NCBI GenBank assembly: GCA_964035015.1
Contig: OZ036002.1
Coordinates: 3,955,877 to 4,019,876 of the forward strand
Direction: 5' to 3'
Source of the DNA: Corallium rubrum
Taxonomy: Eukaryota; Cnidaria; Anthozoa; Scleralcyonacea; Coralliidae
DNA: 64,000 bases
The translations under genes and the position numbers were made by a program. Positions 46,439 through 59,900 of the stretch are shown one piece after another. Within the stretch, counting starts at the first letter, position 1, and the number at the start of each line of letters is the position of its first letter. The notes under the pieces were generated by a model, which searched no databases, had not been told where the DNA came from, and saw only the letters and a program-made list of their open reading frames with translations.

Positions 46439-47695
46439 CTACTCCTACCATTCTCTCTGAACTCTCGCACACCCCTACCATTCCCTCTGAACTCCTGTGC
46501 ACCCCTACCATTCTCTCTGAACTCTCGCGCACCCCTACCATTCTCTCTGAACTCTTGTGCACACCCCTACCATTCTCTCTGAACTCTCGCGCACCCCTAC
46601 CATTCTCTCTGAACTCTCGTGCACCCCTACCATTATCTCTGAACTCTCGTGCACCCCTACCATTCTCTCTGAACTCCTGTGCACCCCTACCATTATCTCT
46701 GAACTCTTGTGCACCCCTACCATTCTCTCTGAACTCTTGTGCACCCCTACCATTCCCTCTGAACTCCTGTGCACCCCTACCATTCTCTCTGAACTCTCGT
46801 ACACCCCTACCATTCTCTCTGAACTCCTGTGCACCCCTACCATTCTCTCTGAACTCTTGTGCACCCCTACCATTCTCTCTGAACTCCTGTGCACCCCTAC
46901 CATTCTCTCTGAACTCTCGTACACCCCTACCATTCTCTCTGAACTCTTGTGCACCCCTACCATTCTCTCTGAACTCTTGTGCACCCCTACCATTCTCTCT
47001 GAACTCCTGTGCACCCCTACCATTCTCTCTGAACTCTCGTACACCCCTACCATTCTCTCTGAACTCTCGCGCACCCCTACCATTCTCTCTGAACTCTCGC
47101 GCACCCCTACCATTCTCTCTGAACTCTCGCGCACCCCTACCATTCTCTCTGAACTCCTGTGCACCCCTACCATTCTCTCTGAACTCTCGCACACCCCTAC
47201 CATTCTCTCTGAACTCTCGCACACCCCTACCATTCTCTCTGAACTCCTGTGCACCCCTACCATTCTCTCTGAACTCCTGTGCACCCCTACCATTCTCTCT
47301 GAACTCTTGTGCACCCCTACCATTCTCTCTGAACTCTCGCACACCCCTACCATTATCTCTGAACTCTTGTGTACACCTACCATTCTCTCTGAACTCTCGC
47401 ACACCCCTACCATTATCTCTGAACTCTTGTACACCCCTACCATTCTCTCTGAACTCTTGTGCACCCCTACCATTCTCTCTGAACTCTTGTGCACCCCTAC
47501 CATTCTCTCTGAACTCTTGTGCACCCCTACCATTCTCTCTGAACTCTTGTGCACCCCTACCATTCCCTCTGAACTCTCGCGCACCGCTACGTGCGCGAGA
47601 GTTCAGAGAGAATGGTACCCAACCATTCCCTCTGAACTCTCGCACACCCTTACCATGATCTCTGAACTCTTGCGCACGTACCCTTCCATTCCCTG
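46439..47695. repeat. 30-bp minisatellite, about 41 copies
   Basis: The unit is 'cctaccattctctctgaact' + 'ctcgcgcacc'; variants alternate ctcgc / ctcgt / cttgt / cctgt at one site. Because 30 is a multiple of three and the unit is stop-free in several frames, 350-460-codon frames exist on both strands; they are artefacts. One unit near 47590-47622 is inverted, making a hairpin. The array decays into 'gaatggtagagg' copies near 47700-47733. Confidence 0.9.
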
Positions 47696-47734
47696 GTAGA
47701 AGGAATGGTAGAGGGAATGGTAGAGGGAATGGTA

Positions 47735-48265
47735 TATTGTACCTGTACGTTTTATTCCCAGAAGACTGTTTGCCTAAAGTGCAACACATCACGAAGTCTC
47801 ACTCACCGCTTAACTCGCTGTTATTAGTTATGAGTATTAATTTCTTTTGTTTTAATTTTTATTTTTCGTGCACTCCTACCACACATCCCTACTATTTCCT
47901 CTACTCGATGCAAAACACTCTTTGTTTCAAATAATTGTACTAGATCAATAAAATTACTATGATGAGTACAGTCATAGTCAATATAAAAAGTTTTAGTTTA
48001 CGTCATGCGCGGTGACGTTTTTTAATAGCTCGCTTTGGAAGTTGAGAATTTTCAACTTTCTAAGCAGATCACTCGAGCAGGCAAAGCAGACGCAATGGAA
48101 AGTGGCATTCAGACCTCATTTACATGATGCCGGCACAAAAATAACATGAAATGTTATATGTTGTATTTACACACCGGCATGATTTTGTCCCGTTTTCAAA
48201 CTGTATCAGCATCGTGTAAACGGGGTCTCAGATCAGTGCGCGCAGGAGTGCACGTAGCCTACCCG
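47735..48265. other. Non-coding stretch, no gene seen
   Basis: No exon supported. A possible weak inverted repeat ('tcatttacatgatgccggca' ... 'cgtgtaaacggggtctcag') spans about 48113-48232. Confidence 0.35.
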
Positions 48266-48267
48266 CA

Positions 48268-48480
48268 TGGACCTTTTCACCAATATAGCGGCGCCATCTT
48301 GAATTCGCAATGCATTGTGGTCTATCCAGGGTAATAAACTCAATTAAAAGGGTTTAGATATTGTTGCCACGATAGTATTTATAAAGAAAAATTACCGCAT
48401 TGTGTCTCAACACTACGCAATCGCCCTTTTAATGGAGTTTGTTACCCTGGATAGACCATATTGGTGAAAAGGTCCATGGG
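48268..48480. mobile_element. MITE-like inverted repeat
   Basis: 'catggaccttttcaccaata' pairs with 'tattggtgaaaaggtccatg', and 'ggtctatccagggtaa' pairs with 'ttaccctggatagacc' further in. Loop near 48375. Non-coding; it lies about 350 bp upstream of the acidic protein gene. Confidence 0.8.
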
Positions 48481-48834
48481 GGGTGTTGCAGACTAAGGGG
48501 TTAGCCTTTACTTTTAGACCGATTTTGGCCATTTCTTCAACTTTCGAAATACGGTCAAAAAGGGATAATTTAGCTCAAATAAAGTCTTTTTTAGCTTCTG
48601 TAGCAACAAGGTTTTATTTGTGCTAAATCTTCATATTTTAGCTCAAGGATTTTGCTTTGAGACCTGCGTGAAAACTGCGTGAGCGCTTCATTTCGTTCAG
48701 GAGTCTGGGGTCTAATGTTTACTGAACCAACAAATTTATCCAGAACAGCGTGGGATGTCGAAGGCGTATTTTATTTTCGTTGAAGAAGAACCTTTTTAGA
48801 AGTTCTGCGTAGCAATAATCAACTGTGGTGAACA

Positions 48835-50906
48835 ATGGCAAAGCTTTTAGTCCTTACTTGGTTTCTCCTGCTTCTTACTCTGTCGAAAACGGCCCCGATA
48901 TTGGACGAAGAAGGTATGTAAGTATGTATGAAATGTTGACTTGAATGACTTCCGACCCTTTGACATTTGTCAGATTCCTGAGCGTTTGTGTTTATCAAAT
49001 TCGTGCATTTCAACTTCTTGTTTGTCTAGTCATTAGTCATTTAATAAGACAATCAACTCCGAAAATATGAATCTTGTAATCTTAAGATTTGAGTTGAGTG
49101 ATATCAGAGTAATATGAAAGACTCAAACCCGTCTTCTATATTGCGAAGTCATTGACAACTGGACTTTACAAGGTTGTCTCTGTTCGCAGTTTGTTGGGGG
49201 GTTTATTTTGTATGTAGTGCTTGTTTAGAATGTTAAAAGCTGACTGGTTAAGCACGTTTCTTAGGTAAAAATGTTAGAACTAGGGATTTTTTATGAAGTA
49301 AAATATTCTTTTTTATAAAGACCAGTTGCTAAAATGCAACACCAACGCCTTCTGGCTGGAATCAGCTGGAATCAAGCGTACACAAATTCTGAAAATTTTT
49401 ACACTTGGCGCCAATGCCGAGCTGCCAAGTGTCCAAAATTTTCAGTATTTTTGTACCACTGCTGAGTGTACAGAAGTTCTGAAAATTTTGGATAACTGGC
49501 ACCACTGCCGAGCTTACAAAAATTCTGAAAATTTTTGGATGTTCAGCACCACTGCCAAGTATACAAAAATTTTGTACACTCGGCACCACTGCCAAGTGTA
49601 CAAAAATTCTGAAAATTTTGTACACTTAGCACCACTGCCGAGTGTACAAAAATTCTGAAAATTTTGTATGTTTGGCACCACTGCCGAGTTTTTCATTTGG
49701 CACCACTGCCGAGTGTACAAAAATTCTGAAAATTTTGTACGCTTAGCACCACTGCCAAGTGTACAAAAATTCTGAAAATTTTGTACACTCAGCACCACTG
49801 CTGAGCATACAAAAATTCTGAAAAATTTGTACAGTGTACACTCTGCACCAATGCTGAGCATACAAAAATTCTGAAAATTTTGTACATTCCGCACCACTGC
49901 TGAGCATACTAAAATTCTGAAAATTTTGTATGTTTGGCACCACTGCTGAGTGTACAAAAATTCTGAAAATTTTTGGACATTCAGCACCACTGCCGAGTGT
50001 ACACAAATTCTGAAAATTTTGTACATTCGGCACCACTGCTGAGCATACAAAAATTCTGAAAATTTTGTACGCTCAGCAGCACTGCCGAGCGTACAAAAAT
50101 TCTGAAAATTTTGTATGTTTGGCACCACTGCCAAGTGTACAAAAATTCTGAAAATTTTGTACACTCAGTAGAACTGCCAAGCGTACAAAAATTCTGAAAA
50201 TTTTGTATGTTTGGCACCACTGCCGAGTTTTTCATTTGGCACCACTGCCGAGTGTATAAAAATTCTGAAAATTTTGTACAGTGTACACTCTGCACCAATG
50301 CTGAGCATACAATAATTCTGAAAATATTGTACACTCTGGACCACTGCCCCGTGTACAAAAATTCTGAAAATTTTATAGGCAGAGGCTCAGCACCATTTGT
50401 ACTCTGATTCATCTTTAACGATAATTAATGATTGCATAATTTTTTTGTTTGTTGAAATAGTTGACAATAATGTTGAAGATCTGGACGATAGCCCAGCAGA
50501 TGAGGATGATGCTGATGAAGATCAGGGTTTTGAAGGTAGGGTATGATTACAGTTTACACTATAATAGGTGATATTCTTGAGTCTTTGTATAAAACATGAG
50601 AGATAATGAAAATCACGAGGCTGCAGGTTGAGTGATTTTTATTGTTTTCAAATGTCATTAATTGTCCCTCGATCTTGAAACAAAGGATTTCGACTTGAGG
50701 TGACCATGTAACTGCTTCTGCTGCAAGCCAAGCTTAGGCCACACCAATTTTATTTTGTGTTTTGCGGGCAGAAATCCTCTTTTTTCAGGATCGAAGGAGG
50801 GGAAAAAATAAAATTATATTGATGATTCAGGAATGTTCAAATTTGTCACAAGAAATCTATATAAAGTATATATCACAAGAAAGGATTCATAAAGCAACAT
50901 AGTACA

Positions 50907-50964
<58 letters not shown>

Positions 50965-53900
50965 GTGAGCTGCAGCTTGAAAGCACACGTGAGAGTGTCT
51001 TGCGGATTGGCCATGTTTATGCTTCTACTTTCTATATGCACTATGCGCATACCTATAATTCCATGTGAGAGGACTGGAGCCTAAAGTTGCCTAAAGTCTG
51101 CCAGGTTCCTGTTCATGAATATTGCTCGAAACATGATCCAAACAATATTATTAAAACCAAAAGTGCAAAACCTCAGCAATTCAGCGTATTTTGACAAGTC
51201 AGTTCAGCCCTAAAAAGTGAGCTTTGGCAAGAACAAAACTATTGATTTTTATTATTTCAGTTTCTTGACTTATTTATTCTAAAAATAAAAGGATAAATTT
51301 TCAATTTTATTTTTATTCTGTTTTCCAGATTTTTAGCGTCAGCGGGCCCGTAACACATAAAATAAAATTGGTGTGGCCTTAGCCTGCATGCAGACTCATC
51401 TTACATGATAACGATATTGTCCCCTCCGTGGCTCAGTGGTCAGAGTATTGCGCTAGAATTGCAAGGTCGTGGGTTCAATTCCTGCTGGAAGGCGTGTGTA
51501 GTTGCATTTTTCGCAACTGGTCCTGGTTTGGTCTTAAAATGTATATATTCTACACTCGAATTCTCCTTCACCCAAAATCCCTAGAACATGCTATGTAATC
51601 AAGTGAAATGCCCAATATTACTTATAATATACCCAATTCTCTCCTGGCATTAACACCTTATTATAATACAGAACTCGCGATCAAGCTCTCAGCAATGCCG
51701 TCCGTGGCTCAGTGGTCAGAACATTGCACTAGAATCGCAAGGTCGTGGGTTCAATTCCTGCTGAAGGCCTATGTAGTTGCTTTTTTGCAACTGGTCCCGG
51801 TTTGGTCTTAAAATGTATATACATGTATTCTACACCCGAATTTTCCTTCACCAAAAAACCCTAGAACTAGCCAAGCTCTGCTTGCTAAGTTGTTCAATTT
51901 AACTTTTAGGTAAAGTGGTCGTTGAAGATGACAAAGAGGAGGAAACAAATTCAAAACCAGTGAATGAAGATGAAGTCAATGAAAAAGAAAATAATGAGGA
52001 GAAAGAAGATGATGATGATGATGATGATGATGAGGAAAAGGATGAAAAGGAAGATAAAGTAGAAAATGATAAGGATGAAGAGGAGATTGAAAAAAAGGAG
52101 GATAATAAAAGTGAGGATGAAATGATAGATAAAATGGCTGAGAAAAAAATAAAAAGAACTGGTGTTGTTGAAGACTCGCATGGCGATGTTGCTATGGAAC
52201 CGAGGAAGGATGATTTAAAGAAAAGTGAAGAAGACATTGAGAAGGAGGAAGACGAGGATGAAGGTGAAGATGAGGGTGATAGTGAAAACTTGAACAAAAT
52301 GGGAAAAGAAATTTTGAAACTGAAAACTATTTTCAATGATGAAATGCCCAAGGTACAGTATTGAGTTAGTTTTGATAATTTTTTATAGTACATTGCACCA
52401 ATGTTGGTATGACAACATTAAAGTGCCTATTAAAGCAAAATTAAGTTTATCTTATTTCAAAGAACACTTAAGGTGGCTCCATACAGTTTCTTGAAAAATG
52501 GAAAATACAAGTTTGAGAGTCTAAAACGCATGCATAAACAATTCTGAAAAAGAGTAAAACTAAATGTTGTGCATAGTTAAACAGTCTGACAATCAAAAAC
52601 TGTTACCAAATAAATAGCAACAGTTGTTTCTATGGCAACAATGATGTTCCAAAATTGCTGGCAATTACCCTTCAAACTAATTTAATTCGAAAAAAACGTT
52701 GATGACCCCCAATTTTTTTTCATTAAAACTTTCTTTGAAGTATGAGTAATCAATAGGCCGATTTTCAAAAAATGCTGTAGAACGAATAATTTTTTCCCTG
52801 GAAAAATCATGTTTGTTAATTTTTAAAAAATTTCGTTCTACAGAATTTTTTTAAAATCGGCCTATTGATTACTCATACTACAAGAAAAGTTTTAATGAAA
52901 AAAAAATTGGGGGTCACCAAAGTTTTTTTCAAATTAAACTAGTTTGAAGGGTAATTGGCAGCCATTTTGAAGCATCATTGTTGCCATAGCAACAACTGTT
53001 GCTATTTATTTGGTAACAGTTTTTGATTGTCAGAGTGTTTAACTATGCATAACATTTAGTTTTATTCTTTTTCCGAATTGTTTAATCATATGTTTTAAAA
53101 TGATAGAGCAACATTTTTGCAGTTTTTGTCTCCTTCTTCGTTATTGAGATATTTCAGTTTGTTTGATTTGTAAATTAAATAGTTTAACATTACTAACTTC
53201 TTATTAACCGAGAGCGCAGTCTTTAATGAAAAATATCAGACCGAGGTCTTGACAGTACGGACCGAGCTCGTAGGGTGAGGTCTGTACATAAAGCCCGAGG
53301 TCTGATATTTTTCCGTAGTGACCAAGCAGACGAGGTTAATAAGAAGTTTATTATATGGCATTTTGAAACAACATACCTGCATTACCTTACATGATACGTA
53401 CTTAATGTGACCTCGAGCGTGTGACATAAACTCATCGTTTTCAATGTTGTTGCTCTTGTTGTTATCGCTTTCGGAATCCTAAAACTCATGTCCAGGTTGT
53501 TCATCGTCCGACTCGTACATGATTTAGTCCTTAGGTTGTTGAATTCACAAAATTTTGTGGTTTGATTTATAGCCAATGAGAGCACATGATTTCAACGGAA
53601 GTAACTTGTGCCATATAATAAATGTACATAATGACTTATTGGGAAAGGTTATATATCTTTCCTATTATCAGAAATAATCACTTGAAAATTCGATATGTTT
53701 AGTATTGTGAGAGAAACACGCTCATGCACTTCCTTCGAGTTAATTTGCTTCGATAATAGTAACGATATATATTATATTATTATACAATACTGATACAATC
53801 TCGATTGTGATTGGCTAACAACCTACAGACAATTCTTGATATCTTGCCACCTACAAAATATCAAAAATTATCTGTAGCTTTGACGCGCTGGCCAGCGGTT

Positions 53901-56900
53901 TGAACAAAACAAACATGGCGGCCGTCCTTAGGAGTGAAGATCAGAAGTGAATTAATCCGGCGGATTTGGCACGTTTTGTTGACGCTAAAACCACCAAGAA
54001 AAAACAAGCGAGCTACACATACAGCTGTTAGAGTTTAAAGCAGTGTTTGAATGAGAAAATTGTTATTTGAAAGCAAAAAAAGTTAGCGAACCTCGAACTG
54101 AAGACGGTATGAATATTTACTATTTTTACCTAACTTTGTAAAAAAATCTCTAAAGGCTTCTACATTTATAATTGTATATTATTACAAACCTCGGCCTTGA
54201 TAATTCTTGATATCATGCTCAACCTCATCCAATAATTGTATATTATAATCTTCTACGATAAGTCATTATACGTGACGTCAAAATGTTTAATCTGCATTTC
54301 AAACAACGTGAAATTATTTCTTCAAAAACTCATTAATACTTCACGAGGAAAACACAAAGGAAATCAGTACCATGTCCGTGGTTTTATCTGATAAAGAATC
54401 CTCCTAGTTTACATAAACTTTAGCTTTGATTTTCTCGACTTAGACAACATTATTTTTCAAAATTACTACGCCAATGAACTTACCAAATTGGTCGCTTTTG
54501 AAGCTATTCAAAACATTCGCAGTACCTTAAAAACGAAGCAAGGAAACGAAAAACTGCAAAAGGTGTTACTTTGGCATTTCACGTATTCTTTCAAATAAGA
54601 CAAACTTAGTTTTTTACCACTGATCTCTATTTAACAAATAGATTCCATTTTGCCGTTGTCTGTTCAGTTATAGATGTACAGATGACGTCACAACGTGGTG
54701 AGAACAAAAAAGTGGCCCACGAGACGCAGTCGAGGGGGTCACTGATGTTCTTACCACGTTGTGATGTCTTTTGTGCATCTATAACTGAACAGACAACAAA
54801 AAAATGGAATCTATTTGTTTTATACAATATAAAAATTACACAATACTTCTTGCCGGATTTTGGGGCATGAAGAAAGAAAAAAGCGATCAGCTGACGTGAT
54901 CTGACGTGATTTGACGTGATCCATGTGTCTGTCCTCTAATAGATCTTGGGCAACAACCAATGAAAACACGCATAGCAACCAGGGTATTGTATAAATACAA
55001 CTGAATGGGCCATTCACATTGGGCCGGATTTTGCGTGCCAGTTGTATGATGACGTGACCACTACCCAAGATGGCTGCCACTGACGTTCATAGCTTTCGTA
55101 GATTGAAAACAGACAAAAAGAGTTATTTTAAGAAAATTTAAACGAATGTAAGGACACAAGAAATACTTAATAAGTTTTAAGACGTTAATTTCTTGCATTT
55201 GTTTCTGTTACTGAGCTATAAAACCTTTAAATTTCGTTGTTTTCCTTCAGTACCGACAACGAAGAAACTTCACGATAAAATAAACTGAAAAACAGACTAT
55301 AAAATCTACGAAGAATTCAATTTCAAGTCTTTTATAGTAATCTTAATGCGTTAACAATATTTCGTGTTGTGTACAGTAGTTGCCATCGTTTGACTGTATT
55401 TGTTGTTAAACAGTGAAAACGAAACGAACCGGCATCTGTAGAGAAAAATGGCTGGGATTTGAACCTGCGACCTTCGTTTACTAGTCCAACACTCTACGGA
55501 TTGAGCTACATGTTAAGTAAGAGAAAAACTCTACTCTTGGCCATGGTCAGGATTCCAACTCACCACCTTTAATTTAGTACTATTCCAACGCTCTACTGAC
55601 TGAACAACATGGATTTGGAGCAGGTCGTGGAATGATGGTTCTTATATTTGATATTTCAAAACTGAAATCTATTTCTTCAATATCAAGAGACTTATAACTC
55701 TTCATCTAACATGTTGTTTGAATAATGAACTCAGGTGGAGAATAATGATATTTAACAATTATTCGCCAAGTGGAGGTGAATAATTGTTTTAACATATACC
55801 TCATAAATGAAATAACAAGTTTAACATTCTTATATTTTTGGTATTTTATACAAGACACGGCCGCTAGCAACTTGGGCACTAACGGCACGTGGCGTACTCG
55901 ATATTTGTCGACAAAACAGTTTTTACAACTTTTGAATATATTAATGGTTAGAAAATTGTAAAGAAACATACCTGTGGACACTCTTCTACTTAATTTTGTT
56001 ATTCTACAACATCAGCCTTGTTTATCAACAAAATCTCCTGCTTCGGTAAACAAAATAAAGCTGTCCGCCATTTTGTTTTGCTCGCAGGTGAATAGTACAG
56101 GATATCCCGAGCTAGAGGAACCAATCAGATTGCTTGAAATGCACTATTCACCTGCGAGGTATATGCTAATAGGTGCTATTGTACTTGATCATGTAGCTCG
56201 GTATCGTTTGTTACTTGGAGTAATACCTATGGTAATAGATTAGTATAATTAGATTTATTTAATTTAATTTATTTAGGAAATAGAAAAACTGAAGAGTGAG
56301 AGCAAAGCATTGAGAGAAAACTTGGATGAGCTGAATAAAAAGCTCGATGACTTTCTGGAGAATAATAAAGGAGCAAAACAGGTACAATACGTGTTATTGT
56401 CATTGTTATTGTCATTGTCATTGTCAGTGTCATTGTTATTGTCATTGTCATTGTTATTGTTATTGGGGCAATTCCATGGTGACTCGTGTTACATTTTGAA
56501 GAAAAACAACGGATCAATTCCGAACTAGTTTAGTGATTAATTTATTTTAACACTTCAGCTATTGTCTGTAAACACCAAAGGTCCTGAGGTATTGAATAAT
56601 GATGAGGATGGAATATTTAATTGTACAGTTCCACTAATTAGGACAATAGAGTGGTGTGTGACTCATGTTACGCCAAAGTGACATCACCCAAAATTAACTT
56701 AACTTTTTCTGAATTTTCTTCGGAAATTATAAGTGGGAGAAAATAGAATCTATCTTGAATTTAGAGATTTTATGGTAGACAAATGATTTGCATAAAAATT
56801 AGTTTAATTTTAAATGACAATAGGTAGAACAGTTACATAATGTCTGTGACTCATGTAATGTTACGTGACTCGTCCATAAATGTGTCCAACTGCCTCTCAG

Positions 56901-59900
56901 ACATAAAAATCAATGTCTGTAGCGATTACAATTTAAGATTACAATTTTCTTTATTAAAGGGTTTGACTTGGGCAGATATTTCACACCACCTTGTAAAAAT
57001 AATTGAATGAACATATAGGAGAAAATAGTAGGTGATTATTTCTCTCTGGAGGATTAAAATATTGGCAACTGAGATAACAAATGATTGAATAGAGCACTGA
57101 AGCAATCAACGGCTATATTCGATCCAAATTGACTTTCCTATTGGCCCTGAATATGTATGCTATCAATTGAAAATAACTTGTTATTTTAAAGTTCCTGACA
57201 ACTTTATTTTTTTTATGAATATCATTAGTATGGAATTGCCCATTGTAAGAATTCTAAACAATTTTTAAGAGGGTGTTTATATGGAAAGGGTTAGCCCAAG
57301 TAAGACTGTAAGAGGACTGGATTTTATCATGCATTTACATGGAATTTTCCAGCCCTTCCAGGAGGGCTAGCTCTATATGCTCAAGCGTACATTACAATAA
57401 CTCTTTTTAGGGCCTGTTTACAAGGAGGTAGGGTTACCCTAGCATGTTAGCTCGGGTTTACAAGCAAAATTTCACAGGTTGGTCACCCTGCTGCCTGGTT
57501 ACCCAGCACTAATAACAAGAAGCCTGGAACTAGTAAAAAGTTGTCCCTGGTATGCAAGTTATCCCTACCGAACACGTTTACAAGGACAAAACATAACCCG
57601 ACTGCACACGTAAAAATCTTACAGCTTGTCAACAGGATGTGGTCGCAACAGGCTTGTAGCAAGGCTGGGAACAAGTTGTAACAATGCTGTTCATTCAAGA
57701 AGCTGCTACAACCTTGTTAGCATCAATCTGTTAACAACTTGTTGAATGCAGAGCGGTAACAGGTAGTTGGAACAACTTGTCATCAGTCTGTTGGAGTCAT
57801 CAGCCTTGTTACAAGTTGTCAACAACCTGTTACAGACATGTTAACAGATTGGGACAGCCGGTGCGAACACATGACGGTGACAGCCTGTTGAACAGCCTTG
57901 TAACAACTTGCTTGCATGTCTGTAACAGCTTGTGCGTTTTACGTGTGTACTAGGGTAACCCTAGTGGGCGATAGGGTTACCCTAGCGCCCTTTAAACACA
58001 ACAAACAAAAAAAACCAAGAAATGTACGAGAGTTAGGGTAAACCTGGTGCTGGGTAGAGAACATAGGAGTTATGCCACTAAATAAAGTGGCAGGTTTGGG
58101 CTAGTATGGGCGTCAGAGCACTCAGAGGGTTGAGGGAGGTTCAAGACTCCGCTTATCCCTGTTTTATTATTTCAATCATTTGTTGGTATTCTCAACATTT
58201 GTGGATCCGTTTTAGGATGAAGCGATTTTACAGAATAGTAAAGAAAACGACGATAATGCCCAAGAAACCAATGATGAACGATCAAGTCGTGTTGAAAGTC
58301 GAAAGGTAAGTGCAACGTACATTTTTTAAATGTGCTTGTTACAACTGCTTCTTCAGTGGCATAAGAGGTATGTTGATGTTAAGGCCCAGTCAAACGAGGA
58401 TGAGAGTCGATGACAGTTGCAACTCTCGGTCGCGTTTGACCACCAACTCTCATCGACTCTCATGCACTCTTATCAACTCTCATCAACTTTGAGCTGGTTC
58501 AAATTTTAATGAGAGTTGATGAGAGTTTTTGCTCGTTTGACCGGTCATGAGAATTGGCATATGAGAGTTGATGAGAGTTTAGTACTTTGTTTACCTCGAA
58601 ATTTGTTCCTAGTCTCCCTGCTACGCGCGGTAAATCCTACAACTCTCATCAACTCTCATCCTCGTTTGGCCGGGGCATGAGAGTTAAGAAAACTCTCAGA
58701 CAAACTCTCGCTTGCCAACTCTCATCCTCGTTAGACCGGGGCATGAGAGTTGAGAAAACTCTCAGACAAACTCTCGCTTGCCAACTCTCATCCTCGTTTG
58801 ACCGGGGCATGAGAGTTGAGAAAACTCTCAGACAAACTCTCGCTTGCCAACTCTCATCCTCGTTTGACCGGGGCATGAGAGTTGAGAAAACTCTCAGACA
58901 AACTCGCGCTTGCCAACTCTCATCATCGTTTGACCGGGGCTTTAGGAGCATGGCCTGAAATAACGGTCGGACAAAGGACATTTTCCGACCAAATTTCAAT
59001 TTTGTCCGACCAAATGTCCGAATGGTCGGACAATTTGTCCGAGCAAAAATCAGAAGCATTGTTAAAAATAATCCCATCAACATTCACGTTTGTCAATATT
59101 ACTGTGTACTTAACTTCGGCTTGTATAGTCAGCAAAAGTAGATTATCTGCTCATTGTCCGCTTCCTCAGTACACAACTCACGAGGAGATTGTAGCTTGTG
59201 TACGCGCAGAACTAGAAAATAACTAAAAACTCTGCGATCAGTTACTTCAAAAGGCCTGGGTCTGAGTATACAAAAGGAATGCGGGCTCAAAAACTAGATG
59301 ACAGCGTGGTTTTCTGAGTATCAATTCGCTTTTTAAATCACTACAAGTAGATTGATGTTTGTCCACGAAATGTTTTAGTGGAAAATACTTCTTGACATAT
59401 TTTAGAACAAAATTTTGTAGATTAAGGCCCCGCCGCGGGCAGCAGATCAAATTTGAAAATGGCATATCAAATTTGATTTTGTGCGGACATTACCACAAGT
59501 AGCCCGAGTAATAATGGCACTTTCTGTTGTGGAAATGGTACTTTACGATAGAGATAGTCGGCAGGCTTATAGCCAGGTCTTTGAGAGAGGGCGTCCAATT
59601 TCCATGGTGCATGATAATCCCCCGAACTCCCTCCCCCCAAAAATGTCTAGAAATTTAAAAGTCCTAAGGCCACCGCGAGACGACGACCTCACAAACTTTA
59701 ATACAGCGCTATTAATAAGAAAGTTAACTTCATGTCAGTGTCTGTGTGGCGCACTAAAGTATGTCAGATTCATTCACATTTTTTCACTTTTTCGAACATT
59801 CTCGACTTCGCGAGTTTGTGTCCTTGTGCATTAAATTGCGATGACTCCTTGATTTAGCGATATTGATAAGCTACCTTTCGTAAAAAATTATATTTTAGGC

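Noticed and set aside
46413..47792. Open frames of 349-459 codons on both strands
   Set aside because: They are the 30-bp minisatellite read in several stop-free frames; a real gene would be open in one frame only and show splice or start context.
51899..52393. Serine-rich 164-codon minus-strand frame
   Set aside because: It is antisense of the Asp/Glu-rich exon 3 of the acidic gene.
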